The notes: a model not told the origin generated them from the sequence alone. Shown: positions 8,584 through 17,121, numbered from the stretch's first letter. The stretch: DNA of 35,109 nt from GCA-2697345 sp045565015 (GCA_045565015.1 JBJLGD010000026.1:1-35109), one strand, 5' to 3'. Program-made: numbers and translations.

Positions 8584-9150
8584 ATGTCTAATATTAATTC
8601 ACCAAGCTGGCACGGTACAACTATATTAGCTGTTAAAAAAAATAAAGAAGTAGTTATTGCTAGTGATGGGCAGGTTAGTTTAGGTCAAACAGTAATAAAA
8701 GGTACGGCTAAAAAGGTGAGACGGCTTTCTCCCGGCGGAGAAGAGGTTTTGGTTGGGTTCGCCGGCTCTACAGCAGATGCCTTCACTTTATTAGAACGTT
8801 TAGAAGCAAAGCTTGAAGCAGCTCCTGGTCAACTAGCTCGGGCATCTGTCGAGCTTGCTAAGGATTGGAGGACTGACAAATACCTCAAAAACTTAGAAGC
8901 AATGCTGTTAGTGTCTGATGGGGATGACATTTTTGTAATAACTGGGTCTGGAGATGTACTAGAACCCGAACTTGATGTTGCAGCCATTGGATCCGGTGGA
9001 AACTATGCACTAGCAGCTGCTAGGGCTCTTATGCCTACTAATAAGACAGCAGAGGCCATTGTACGCTCTGCTATGTCTATAGCTGCAGATATATGTGTCT
9101 ATACCAACGAAAACCTGACTTTAGAAAAAATTTTAGCAAGTAGTAAATAA
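8584..9150 (+). CDS. hslV: ATP-dependent protease subunit HslV
   Basis: The 188-residue threonine peptidase of the HslUV (ClpQY) cytoplasmic protease. A short propeptide ends in WHG, so the nucleophile after processing would be T12 (TTILAV). GSGGNYALAAARAL and SIAADICVYTN near the C-terminus are typical. I prefer the ATG at 8584 to the in-frame ATG at 8572, because GGAGGG at 8574-8579 is a strong ribosome site for 8584 (spacing 4, a little short) and nothing comparable precedes 8572. It is followed by hslU after 12 bp and lies 40 bp after infB. Confidence 0.96.
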   Translation: MSNINSPSWHGTTILAVKKNKEVVIASDGQVSLGQTVIKGTAKKVRRLSPGGEEVLVGFAGSTADAFTLLERLEAKLEAAPGQLARASVELAKDWRTDKYLKNLEAMLLVSDGDDIFVITGSGDVLEPELDVAAIGSGGNYALAAARALMPTNKTAEAIVRSAMSIAADICVYTNENLTLEKILASSK

Positions 9151-9162
9151 GGAAACACGAAT

Positions 9163-10473
9163 TTGACTGACCTAACCCCAAGAGAAATTGTTTCTGAACT
9201 AGATCGCTTTATTATAGGACAAAAAGATGCAAAAAGGGCTGTAGCAGTAGCTCTAAGAAATCGATGGCGTAGAAAAAAACTACCTGATAATCTCAAAGAA
9301 GAAGTATACCCAAAAAATATACTAATGATTGGTCCTACAGGCGTTGGGAAGACAGAAATATCACGGCGACTAGCTAAACTCGCTAACGCTCCTTTCATAA
9401 AAGTAGAGGCCACTAAGTTTACCGAAGTCGGTTACGTTGGGCGAGATGTTGAGCAGATAGTGCGGGACTTAGTGGATTCGGCTATATTGATCACAAAGGA
9501 ACAGATGCGGGAGAATGTAAATTCTGCAGCACATGGCCAAGCTGAAGAGCGTGTATTGGACGCTTTAGTTGGAAAAGATTCAAGAGAGCAAACTCGTGAA
9601 ATTTTTCGAAAAAAACTACGGGATGGGCTGTTGGATGAAAAAGAAATTGATATCGATGTAGCTGATAATTCAAACCCATTGTCGATGTTCGAAATTCCAG
9701 GTGCACCAGGTCCAGTCTCTGGTGGAGTAATGAATATTGGAGACATTTTTGGGAAAGCTCTTGGTTCTAGAACAATTAAGAAGAAAACTACCGTAAAAAA
9801 AAGCTACGATTTACTTATATCTGATGAAGCAGATAAGCTTTTGGATCCAGAAACAGTAAATATAGCTGCAATAAACTCTGTTGAGCAAAGTGGTATAGTA
9901 TTCCTAGATGAAATTGATAAAGTATGTGTTCGCAGTGACTCTCGTAGTGCTGAAGTTAGTAGGGAGGGCGTACAAAGAGACCTTCTACCATTAATAGAGG
10001 GGACTACTGTGAGTACAAAATATGGCCCGGTTAAAACCGATCATATTCTTTTTATAGCCTCTGGAGCTTTCCATACTGCTAAACCTTCAGATCTACTTCC
10101 AGAGCTCCAAGGCCGGTTACCAATAAGGGTAGAATTGAGGGCTTTGACAGAAGCAGATTTTGTTAGAATATTGACCGAAACAGATAATGCATTAACCTTA
10201 CAGTACAGCGCTCTTATGGAAACAGAAAGTTTAGAGGTCAGTTTTTCAAAAGATGGTATTCAAGCGTTGGCAAAGATAGCTGCCCAAGTAAACCAATCTG
10301 TTGAAAATATAGGTGCAAGAAGGTTATATACAGTGATTGAGAGGGTTTTCGAAGAATTGAGTTTTACAGCACCAGATCGGTCAGGGGAAACTATAATAAT
10401 TGACGAGGATTTTGTTGAAAAAAATCTTGGCGGCCTGCAAAGCTCATCAGATTTAGCGCGGTATGTATTGTAA
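9163..10473 (+). CDS. hslU: ATP-dependent protease ATPase subunit HslU
   Basis: A 436-residue AAA+ unfoldase that feeds substrates to HslV. Walker A is GPTGVGKT at 57-64, Walker B is IVFLDEID at 245-252, and GYVGRDVE is at 90-97. The variable I-domain spans roughly 110-240 and the sensor region includes LPELQGRLPIRVEL. The C-terminal tail LARYVL matches the family's conserved end that docks into HslV. The start is TTG at 9163 with AAGGAA upstream; MTDLTPREIVSELD is the usual N-terminus, so the rare start codon is well supported. Confidence 0.97.
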   Translation: MTDLTPREIVSELDRFIIGQKDAKRAVAVALRNRWRRKKLPDNLKEEVYPKNILMIGPTGVGKTEISRRLAKLANAPFIKVEATKFTEVGYVGRDVEQIVRDLVDSAILITKEQMRENVNSAAHGQAEERVLDALVGKDSREQTREIFRKKLRDGLLDEKEIDIDVADNSNPLSMFEIPGAPGPVSGGVMNIGDIFGKALGSRTIKKKTTVKKSYDLLISDEADKLLDPETVNIAAINSVEQSGIVFLDEIDKVCVRSDSRSAEVSREGVQRDLLPLIEGTTVSTKYGPVKTDHILFIASGAFHTAKPSDLLPELQGRLPIRVELRALTEADFVRILTETDNALTLQYSALMETESLEVSFSKDGIQALAKIAAQVNQSVENIGARRLYTVIERVFEELSFTAPDRSGETIIIDEDFVEKNLGGLQSSSDLARYVL

Positions 10474-10527
10474 GAATACAAACATTAATACTAATAATTT
10501 TTAGGTATAAGCTAAAAATGGTCAAAA

Positions 10528-11742
10528 ATGAAATTTATACTTGATAACTTTCGTTGGCTGTTGGCCAGCTTTTTGCTTTTCTTCATGTCTTCTTTTGGAC
10601 AAACGATGTTTATTTCAATATTTGCTGGTGAAATTCAAAAGGAGTTCAATCTTTCTAATGGCGCTTGGGGTGGGCTTTATATGGCGGGAACCTTAAGTTC
10701 GGCGATCATTATGCTTTGGGTGGGGGGTCTTACTGATATATTTAAGGTCAGACTTTTAGGAAGTCTAACCTTGGCACTATTAGCGTTGTCATGTTTAGCA
10801 ATGTGTTTTTTGAATTATTTATTTTTATTACCATTTGTTATATTTGCTCTTAGATTAACTGGGCAAGGAATGACAACTCATATAGCCTCTGTATCAATAG
10901 GTCGTTGGTTTGTCGCAACTAGAGGACGTGCTATTTCTATATCTCACCTAGGTTACTCTCTAGGTGAAGCAACTTTACCAGTTTTATTTGTAATAATAAT
11001 TTCTTTCTATGGTTGGCGCTATTCTTGGTTTTTATCTGCTATTATTTTAATAGCTGCCATTCCTTTACTTCTTTCCTTGTTATCTAAAGAGCGTTCTCCC
11101 AAAAACATTATAAAAGAACAAAATTCCACCGGCTTAGATAACCGTCACTGGACAAGGGCAGAAGCTATACGTCATCCACTTTTTTGGTTTTTACTTCCTG
11201 CATTAATTGGGCCTGCCGCATTTAGCACAGCATTCTTTTTTCTTCATGTTCATTATGCAGAAATCAAAAGCTGGTCACATTTACAAGTCGTATCACTTTT
11301 CCCCATTTTTACAATCTCATCAATAATTGCAATGTTAATTTCTGGTGTAATAATAGATCGATTCAACACCTCTAAACTTATGTATTTATGTCTAATACCA
11401 GCATCAGTAGGGTTTTCAGTTTTATCCTTTTCTGAAACGCTATTATTAGCAGCTATAGGTATTTCTATGATAGGGATTACTTCTGGTATTCAGAGTACGT
11501 TATCATCTGCGTTTTGGGCTGAGTTTTATGGAACTAAACACTTAGGTTCAATAAAAGCTTTAGCTACATCAACTATGGTTTTAGGTTCTGCTTTAGGGCC
11601 TGGAATAACTGGATATGTGATAGATTTAGGTTTTAACTTTACTACTCAAATGCCCTGGATATCTGCTTATTATATTTTCGCTACCTTCCTCGCTCTATTT
11701 GGAGTCAAAAAGACCTTAAAGAGTCATCTTATTTCTTTTTAA
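10528..11742 (+). CDS. MFS transporter, substrate unknown
   Basis: A 404-residue, strongly hydrophobic protein with about 12 predicted membrane segments, in two halves around a cytoplasmic loop near residues 188-215 (SKERSPKNIIKEQN). The first half has GGLTDIFKVRLLG, a match to the MFS loop 2-3 signature (G-x-x-x-D-x-x-x-x-R). The second half has GVIIDRFNTSK. Family membership is clear from architecture and signature; the substrate cannot be assigned. It lies 54 bp after hslU and may be expressed alone. Its 3' end overlaps the convergent smr gene by 27 bp. Confidence 0.87.
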   Translation: MKFILDNFRWLLASFLLFFMSSFGQTMFISIFAGEIQKEFNLSNGAWGGLYMAGTLSSAIIMLWVGGLTDIFKVRLLGSLTLALLALSCLAMCFLNYLFLLPFVIFALRLTGQGMTTHIASVSIGRWFVATRGRAISISHLGYSLGEATLPVLFVIIISFYGWRYSWFLSAIILIAAIPLLLSLLSKERSPKNIIKEQNSTGLDNRHWTRAEAIRHPLFWFLLPALIGPAAFSTAFFFLHVHYAEIKSWSHLQVVSLFPIFTISSIIAMLISGVIIDRFNTSKLMYLCLIPASVGFSVLSFSETLLLAAIGISMIGITSGIQSTLSSAFWAEFYGTKHLGSIKALATSTMVLGSALGPGITGYVIDLGFNFTTQMPWISAYYIFATFLALFGVKKTLKSHLISF

Positions 11743-12288
11743 ATATACGTATATTGCGCCCGCACCTCCATGTCTTTGGTTGGCTTCTGATACACTTAAT
11801 ATTATTTCCGTTAGGCCTGGCTCCGTCAACCAAACTGGCACTTCTTTTCTCAAAACACCCTTATACTCTAAGTTTATCTCTAGACCAGATTTAGTTTTAC
11901 CTTTGCCAGTAATTATCAATACTAAGCGCCTTCTATTAGAATATGCTTGAACCAAAAATTTTGATAATAGTTTTTTAGCGCTTATCAGTGTGTGTCCATG
12001 AAGGTCTAGTGTGTCTTCGGGCGCTAACTTTCCAGACTTTATTTTTGATAAAACTCTTTTATCTATTTTACTATTTTTTGAACTCCCTTTTTCTGAGATA
12101 CTTCTTTCTAAACCAGCGTTACGTGTTCTAGGGATTTTATTTATCCGTGTTGGTTTAATCTTTCTTTGGTTTGACTTTGATTTAGACTGAACTTGCGTAT
12201 TAAATGTACTCAGTGCTTTTTTTTCGATCTTGCTAATGACCTTCTTCCATATTTTTATGTCATCATCAGTAAGCTTTTTGTCACTCAT
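11716..12288 (-). CDS. Smr-domain protein
   Basis: A 190-residue protein. The first 85 residues are basic and low in complexity; the Smr domain occupies about 88-187. Its hallmarks are LDLHGHT (94-100), ITGKGK (126-131), the catalytic-type block RKEVPVWL (148-155) and HGGAGAIYVYLKR (173-185). Smr domains are nucleases or nucleic-acid-binding modules first known from MutS2; stand-alone alphaproteobacterial ones lack a defined role. GGTGG at 12300-12296 is the ribosome site. It follows mltA by 11 bp, so tim44-mltA-smr is probably one leftward operon. Confidence 0.9.
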   Translation of the reverse strand: MSDKKLTDDDIKIWKKVISKIEKKALSTFNTQVQSKSKSNQRKIKPTRINKIPRTRNAGLERSISEKGSSKNSKIDKRVLSKIKSGKLAPEDTLDLHGHTLISAKKLLSKFLVQAYSNRRRLVLIITGKGKTKSGLEINLEYKGVLRKEVPVWLTEPGLTEIILSVSEANQRHGGAGAIYVYLKRNKMTL

Positions 12289-12299
12289 TTTGTATCCAC

Positions 12300-13244
12300 C
12301 TAAGATCCCATGATGTTTTTAAATACCGCAGCCCGGCCATAGTCTTTAATCTGGCCTGCCATCTTTTCAGCGTCATCCCCCCTACCAAAAAATATGTCTA
12401 CTCGGGACGGCCCTTTAATTGCTGACCCTGTATCTTGAGCTACCATAAGTCTGTTTAGCGGATAACTCCCTTTAATCTCAATCCAAACGGGTGAGCCCAA
12501 AGGAATATATTGAGGGTCTACGGCGATTGACCTCTGCTCTTCCAAAGAAGAATTAGAAGTACCTATTGGACCACTTTCCTCTCCCAAATCAGACATAACT
12601 TTAAAAAAAATGTACGACGGGTTTTGATATAGAAGCTCATTAGCTATCTGAGGGTTTGACGTGAGCCAGTGTTTTATAGCATGACCAGAAATATTTTTTG
12701 CCGAAAAAACTCCCCTTTTAATAAGTATTTGTCCTATAGATATATACTCGTGTCCATTTCTTCCATCATAGCCGACCCTAATTACAGATCCATCTGTTAA
12801 TGTAACTCTCCCAGACCCTTGAACCTGTAATAAAAAAACTTCTACTTGACTTCTTAAATAGACTATTTCCAAACTTTTATTTTGCAATATATTACTTTCT
12901 TCCAGCTCTCGTCTTGAAAGCCATTTTGTTCCTTTCTTCAAATCAGGAGGTCTTTTATAGATTGGAAACTGGAATTCTTTGTCCAGTACTGCTGAGCCCA
13001 AAATTTCCGCTTCATAATACCCTGTAAAAAAACTTCTATTAGGGAAATCAATCAATGTAGGGACAAAGCTGTGCTCAAAAAACTCTTGAGATGAGGAAAA
13101 GCTTTTGTTTTTAACTTTGGCTCTAGGGCTCAGGTTGCGAAGAAATTGGCTTTGGGTTTTTGAAAATACATCCAAAGCCTTATCATGATCATCTTGATTC
13201 CAACCATTTAGATCACCAAAGCTTAACTTTTTGAAGGATTGCAC
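12300..13244 (-). CDS. mltA: Membrane-bound lytic murein transglycosylase A (MltA-like), no signal peptide seen
   Basis: A 314-residue MltA-type enzyme that cleaves peptidoglycan glycan strands. The MltA barrel includes FFTGYYEAEILGS, IYKRPPDL and VEVFLLQVQGSGRVTLTDGS, followed by VRVGYDGRNGHEY-like sequence. The C-terminal 3D domain has AQDTGSAIKGPSRVDIFFG with its conserved acidic residues (D271 and D283). The only possible start is GTG at 13244, with GAGGA as ribosome site; a TGA at 13256-13254 closes the frame just upstream. The protein therefore begins almost at the mature domain (KLSFGDLNGW) with no signal peptide or lipobox, which is odd for a periplasmic enzyme. Confidence 0.9.
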   Translation of the reverse strand: MQSFKKLSFGDLNGWNQDDHDKALDVFSKTQSQFLRNLSPRAKVKNKSFSSSQEFFEHSFVPTLIDFPNRSFFTGYYEAEILGSAVLDKEFQFPIYKRPPDLKKGTKWLSRRELEESNILQNKSLEIVYLRSQVEVFLLQVQGSGRVTLTDGSVIRVGYDGRNGHEYISIGQILIKRGVFSAKNISGHAIKHWLTSNPQIANELLYQNPSYIFFKVMSDLGEESGPIGTSNSSLEEQRSIAVDPQYIPLGSPVWIEIKGSYPLNRLMVAQDTGSAIKGPSRVDIFFGRGDDAEKMAGQIKDYGRAAVFKNIMGS

Positions 13245-13277
13245 ATTTTTTCCTCAAGTTTTTAAAGCTCTTTTCTT

Positions 13278-13961
13278 TTAAGCCTCTGTTGCAACCAAAG
13301 TCCAATTAGGGCTTTTTGATGAAAGTGCCCGGCTAAAGGTCCAAATGTCTTTTTGTAATTTAATATCGGTTTCGCTGCCCTCTACTATCTCATTGTCTTG
13401 GTTTTTTACAACTATGGTTAAGTCACTTAAAAATCTAATTGTGATTTCTGCTTCTAAAGATTTTTCATCAATATCAGCGTCCAATATAGTAAGTTCCCTT
13501 ATTCCCCCAAAAGTAGCTTCGGTCATCAACTGCTCAGATTTTCTACGGTCTATATCGCTAGAAAAAGCTTTTTCAACGTCGCTAGATATGAATTTTTCCA
13601 CTTCGGTTATGTCACCCCTTTTAAAGGCCAATAATATCATTTCATAAGCATCTCGGGCCCCAGTTAAAAAATCAGTCAAAATAAAGTCTTTATCAATTTT
13701 TTTCATATTAAGAAGTTCTTTTGACGCTTTAGATCCTGCTTTAACATGGTCAGAAACGTCGTGGTCTTTTTCATCATGCTCTAAACCACCATCTATGATT
13801 TCTAAGTTTGGGCTAGTAGATTTGTGCTTTTCCGCTTCAGTCACATCAGTTTTTTGCTCTCGTTCGAACCCCTCTCTTGTACCTAATAGGTTTTTTAGTC
13901 TTAAAATTAAAAAAATAGCTATAAATGCTAAAACTAACAGTTGGATTATTGAATTGCCCAT
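13278..13961 (-). CDS. Tim44-like domain protein (TimA type)
   Basis: A 227-residue protein with one N-terminal membrane segment (about residues 4-22, IIQLLVLAFIAIFLIL), a charged linker (about 30-90) and a C-terminal Tim44-like domain (about 90-225, starting FLTGARDAYEMILLAFKRGD and ending IWTFSRALSSKSPNWTLVATEA). Bacterial Tim44 homologues are inner-membrane proteins related to the mitochondrial import motor subunit; their bacterial role is not settled. A ribosome site GAGGT lies 5 bp before the ATG. It heads the tim44-mltA-smr operon and diverges from fxsA, an arrangement typical of Rhodobacteraceae. Confidence 0.9.
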   Translation of the reverse strand: MGNSIIQLLVLAFIAIFLILRLKNLLGTREGFEREQKTDVTEAEKHKSTSPNLEIIDGGLEHDEKDHDVSDHVKAGSKASKELLNMKKIDKDFILTDFLTGARDAYEMILLAFKRGDITEVEKFISSDVEKAFSSDIDRRKSEQLMTEATFGGIRELTILDADIDEKSLEAEITIRFLSDLTIVVKNQDNEIVEGSETDIKLQKDIWTFSRALSSKSPNWTLVATEA

Positions 13962-14012
13962 TGCGACCTCAGTTATAGAAATATTGAATATATTTTATTT
14001 CCTCCTATTTAA

Positions 14013-14027
14013 GTGTAAGTGTTACAC
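14013..14027. repeat. Palindrome GTGTAA-GTG-TTACAC in the tim44/fxsA spacer
   Basis: A perfect 6-bp inverted repeat with a 3-bp centre lies between the divergent tim44 and fxsA starts. It could be an operator serving one or both directions, but no regulator family is evident and no T-run follows it. Confidence 0.35.
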
Positions 14028-14066
14028 AAGTCCACCTTAACAATTAAAATCTTAGGTATGAGTATT

Positions 14067-14507
14067 ATGTGGTTATTTTTATTATTTATAGCGGTGCCAA
14101 TTGTCGAAATAGCACTTTTTATAAAAGTGGGTGGATTTCTTGGGGTGTGGCCTACTATTTGTATAATTATTTTGACAGCAGTCCTCGGAACAACCCTAGT
14201 AAAACAACAAGGGTTAGCAGTCATTCAACAAATTAAAAACAAAGTCTTTAAACTTAATGATCCAACAGAGGCTATTGCCCACGGTGCCTTAATACTTGTT
14301 TCTGGTGTTTTACTTCTCACGCCAGGGTTTTTTACTGACTTTATAGGTTTCATCTTAATGATACCTAAAGTTAGAACTGTTATTTACTTTCGGATAAGGT
14401 CTAGATTTGAATTGAAGGGTTTTTCACATAAAACTGGTAAAAACAAATATGGTGAAGCTGACGATTTCGATGTGATCGATGCTGATTATTATGATAAAGA
14501 CAATTAA
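14067..14507 (+). CDS. fxsA: FxsA-family inner-membrane protein
   Basis: A 146-residue FxsA protein. E. coli FxsA is known for relieving phage T7 exclusion by the F plasmid; its normal function is unclear. Membrane segments are at about residues 2-20, 24-45 and 75-105. Typical blocks are AVPIVEIALFIKVGGFLG, TAVLGTTLVKQQG and LLLTPGFFTDFIGFILMIP. Starts at ATG 14058 and 14067 are both in frame. I chose 14067 because TTAGG at 14052-14056 is correctly spaced for it, and MWLFLLF matches the family start; 14058 would place that site 1 base away. secB follows 39 bp later. Confidence 0.9.
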   Translation: MWLFLLFIAVPIVEIALFIKVGGFLGVWPTICIIILTAVLGTTLVKQQGLAVIQQIKNKVFKLNDPTEAIAHGALILVSGVLLLTPGFFTDFIGFILMIPKVRTVIYFRIRSRFELKGFSHKTGKNKYGEADDFDVIDADYYDKDN

Positions 14508-14546
14508 AAGTATATTTTGAGCGTCTATTGCTAGAAAGGGTCTAAA

Positions 14547-15032
14547 ATGTCAGATAAAAAAGAAGAATACCAGGCTTCAGTTCCACCTAAGATGGTAATT
14601 TTAAACCAATTCATTAAAGACCTCTCTTTTGAAAATATTGCTGCTCAAAATGGACTCAAATCAGAAAACCTTACTCCAGACATAAAAGTAAACGTAACTC
14701 TAGAGGCAAAAAAGAGACCTATCGAAAATCAATATGACGTAATAATAAAAACGACTATTTCTTCAGAAACAAAAAATACTAAAGAAATGCTCTTTATGCT
14801 CGAAATAGATTATGGTGGCATTTTTGAAATCACTAATATCCCTGAAGATCAGCTCCACCCGTACTTACTGATTGAGTGCCCACGTATACTTTTTCCTTAC
14901 TTAAGAAGGATCATTAGTGATATTACTAGAGACGGCGGTTACCCAGCATTAAACCTGGATCAAATAGACTTTTTGTCTATATACAACGCTGAACTAAATA
15001 AAAAGACTTCTACGAATTCTAAAATTATTTAG
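14547..15032 (+). CDS. secB: Protein-export chaperone SecB
   Basis: A 161-residue cytoplasmic chaperone that keeps precursors unfolded and delivers them to SecA. The blocks FIKDLSFENI, DYGGIFEI, LLIECPRILFPYLRRIISDITRDGGYPAL and LDQIDF are the family core. The length and the C-terminal tail after the LxxIDF motif are normal. AAAGGG lies before the ATG. Its last 8 bp overlap the convergent dnaQ gene. It is probably co-transcribed with fxsA. Confidence 0.96.
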   Translation: MSDKKEEYQASVPPKMVILNQFIKDLSFENIAAQNGLKSENLTPDIKVNVTLEAKKRPIENQYDVIIKTTISSETKNTKEMLFMLEIDYGGIFEITNIPEDQLHPYLLIECPRILFPYLRRIISDITRDGGYPALNLDQIDFLSIYNAELNKKTSTNSKII

Positions 15033-15714
15033 AACCTTCATTCCACAAACAGTTTTTCCCAAGTGACTTAACGAATTTATCATGAGCTTCTTTTTCAGTG
15101 GTTGTTAAAAAAGATGGTAGCGGTAAACCTCTTTTAAAAACCCCATCATTTAGAGCGTTACTAGAATTCCGTTCTTGCGCTGATATTAATTCCAAATCAG
15201 GTTGCCTTCCGCCAATTAGCTCCAAATATATCTCAGCTAAAATGTGGCTATCTAGAAGCGCTCCATGTTTCTCGCGCATTGAAATATCTACTTTAAATCG
15301 CCGTGACAAAGCGTCTAACGACGCGGGCGACCCTGGAAATTTTTTTCTGGCTAGCTTTAGTGTATCTAAAACTCTGTCAGTGTGAATTTCTTCAACACCT
15401 ATACAACCTAGCTCGAAATTCAAAAACCTTACATCAAAATTAGCGTTATGAATTATTAATGTTGATGACCCAATAAAGTCTAAGAAGCTTGCTGCTATAT
15501 CTTTAAAAGCTGGGTATGCTTTCAGGAAATCAATGCTTAACCCATGAATATCAAAGGCTTCCTTAGGCATAGATCGTTTCGGGTTGATATATTGATGAAA
15601 CGTTTTACCCGTTGGCAAATGATTGAAGAGTTCAACCGCACCTATTTCGACAACTTTATGGCCTTCACTTGGGTCTAGGCCAGTTGTTTCTGTATCCATA
15701 ACTATTTCACGCAT
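15025..15714 (-). CDS. dnaQ: DNA polymerase III epsilon subunit (3'-5' proofreading exonuclease)
   Basis: A 229-residue DEDDh exonuclease. ExoI is VMDTETTG with D7 and E9; ExoII is HNANFDVRFL with D94; ExoIII is KHGALLDSHILAEIY with H150 and D155. All catalytic residues are present. The C-terminal region (about 175-229) would bind the alpha subunit. Its start overlaps coaE by 13 bp, so it is coupled to coaE and maf in a leftward operon that runs away from the candidate origin. Confidence 0.96.
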   Translation of the reverse strand: MREIVMDTETTGLDPSEGHKVVEIGAVELFNHLPTGKTFHQYINPKRSMPKEAFDIHGLSIDFLKAYPAFKDIAASFLDFIGSSTLIIHNANFDVRFLNFELGCIGVEEIHTDRVLDTLKLARKKFPGSPASLDALSRRFKVDISMREKHGALLDSHILAEIYLELIGGRQPDLELISAQERNSSNALNDGVFKRGLPLPSFLTTTEKEAHDKFVKSLGKNCLWNEGSK

Positions 15715-16304
15715 TTTTCAAGCCCCACGCTTAAAAGAAACTGATCCACCTGATATTCAGCGTTATCAATAGTGTTAGTTTGTATAATAAAATCAGATCT
15801 TTGTCTTTTTTCTTTATCGGATATTTGTTTTAATTTTATAACGTTAAATAACTTTTCGTCCATAGTCTTACGACTAAGAACACGGGATTTCTGCTTTTCT
15901 TCAGATGCACTCACCGTGATTATAAAATCAAACTCCCCCTCAAGGTTGTTTTCAAAAAGGAGAGGTATATCGAAAATTATAACGTCCTCTTTACTATTGG
16001 AGTTCAAGAACATCTGTCTATCTTTTTTTATCAGCGGATTAACTAAACGTTCTATTTTTGTTAAAATGTGTGGTCGGGCTTGTACATCTACCCTCAAATT
16101 TTCTTTTGAAACGCAGTTATTTATCACGCTTTGTGGAGAGATTTTTTTAATGTGCTCAACAGCTGCTCCATTATAAGAGTATAGTCTAGTTATAGCTTCA
16201 TCAGCACACCAAGTCAGAATTTTCCTTTTTTTAAACATTTTCAGGGTGGTGCTTTTCCCCATCCCAATAGAACCTGTCAAACCTATTTTTAATTGTTTAG
16301 TCAT
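15702..16304 (-). CDS. coaE: Dephospho-CoA kinase
   Basis: A 200-residue kinase that catalyses the last step of coenzyme A synthesis. The P-loop GLTGSIGMGKST is at residues 8-19; WCADEAITRLY (the DxD-like adenylate-binding block), FDIPLLFENNLE and VSASEEKQKSRVLSR follow, as in the family. It lies 29 bp after maf. In related Rhodobacteraceae, from memory, aroE sits between maf and coaE; here it is missing. Confidence 0.95.
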   Translation of the reverse strand: MTKQLKIGLTGSIGMGKSTTLKMFKKRKILTWCADEAITRLYSYNGAAVEHIKKISPQSVINNCVSKENLRVDVQARPHILTKIERLVNPLIKKDRQMFLNSNSKEDVIIFDIPLLFENNLEGEFDFIITVSASEEKQKSRVLSRKTMDEKLFNVIKLKQISDKEKRQRSDFIIQTNTIDNAEYQVDQFLLSVGLEKCVK

Positions 16305-16333
16305 TCGATTTCACTCTTTTTCTCAAGAAACGT

Positions 16334-16933
16334 TTAACATTTGATTTGATCATCACTTATAAGAAAATTAACCAATTCCAGTAAAGGTATGCCGCGAACT
16401 GTAAAATAATCTCCTTTAATGGAGCTGAACAGTCTTATTCCTTGCCCTTCTATATGATAACCACCAATGCTGTTTTTAATATCACTCCAGTTATCCTTCA
16501 CATATCGTTCAATATCATCTAACGACAGGTGTCTCATTGTCATTACCGCACTTGAAGTGTGAGACCACAATAATTTACCGCCCTTAAGGACGCACGAAGA
16601 CGAATATAGGGTGTGTTTCAGTCCTTCAAACATGGAAATTTGTTTAATTAGGTCCCCTGAAGACTTCGGTTTTGAAACAATTGTCTCATTAAAAGTAAGA
16701 ATTTGATCAGATCCTATTATTAGTGCATTTTCAAATTTATGCATAACTGAAAATGCTTTTTTAATTGCAAGTCCCTTTGCAATTTCAGATGGTTCTTCGG
16801 CCCCTTTCAACGAATGTTCTTTTTCTTTAGCTTCATCGATCAGGTGATTACAAGATTTAAAAGCGATGCCTGCATTTTTTAAAAGCTCTTTTCTTGACTT
16901 TGATCTGGATGCTAAAACTATTGTCGACTTCAT
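16334..16933 (-). CDS. maf: Maf-family nucleoside triphosphate pyrophosphatase
   Basis: A 199-residue Maf house-cleaning pyrophosphatase that hydrolyses non-canonical or modified nucleotides. The N-terminal LASRSKSRKELLKNAG (residues 7-22) is the family signature. The catalytic aspartate is in IIGSDQIL, and GGYHIEGQGIRLFSSIKGDYFTVRGIPL forms the C-terminal half. Maf subtypes (dTTP/UTP or m7GTP) cannot be told apart with certainty here. It is the first gene leftward of the 504-bp gap that may hold the origin. Confidence 0.94.
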   Translation of the reverse strand: MKSTIVLASRSKSRKELLKNAGIAFKSCNHLIDEAKEKEHSLKGAEEPSEIAKGLAIKKAFSVMHKFENALIIGSDQILTFNETIVSKPKSSGDLIKQISMFEGLKHTLYSSSCVLKGGKLLWSHTSSAVMTMRHLSLDDIERYVKDNWSDIKNSIGGYHIEGQGIRLFSSIKGDYFTVRGIPLLELVNFLISDDQIKC

Positions 16934-16965
16934 GTTGAAAACCCTTGTTAAACTATGGGGTAGAA

Positions 16966-16983
16966 TGTGTATAAGTGTTCACA
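16966..16983. promoter_or_regulatory. Head-to-head DnaA boxes
   Basis: TGTGTATAA (16966-16974) is the exact reverse complement of the consensus box TTATACACA. The adjoining GTGTTCACA (16975-16983) matches TTATTCACA at 7 of 9 positions in the opposite orientation. Together they form an imperfect 18-bp palindrome just upstream of maf. Confidence 0.5.
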
Positions 16984-17121
16984 TTATACTACTAACTTTA
17001 ATAAGAAAAAAACCACTACGTTTATTCTAAATATATAAAACAATTATACCTTGTTAATATAAGTTATTACAAAGTATGTTCTTATTTTAGTCAACAGCTT
17101 CTTATATAGTTGTTAAAAGTA

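Noticed and set aside
14001..14005. GGAGG on the minus strand as a ribosome site for an unlisted small gene
   Set aside because: No ATG, GTG or TTG follows at a usable distance; the Tim44-like gene has its own site closer to its ATG.
15772..16176. 134-codon open frame antisense to coaE
   Set aside because: It overlaps a complete, conserved coaE; the composition is that of a shadow frame.
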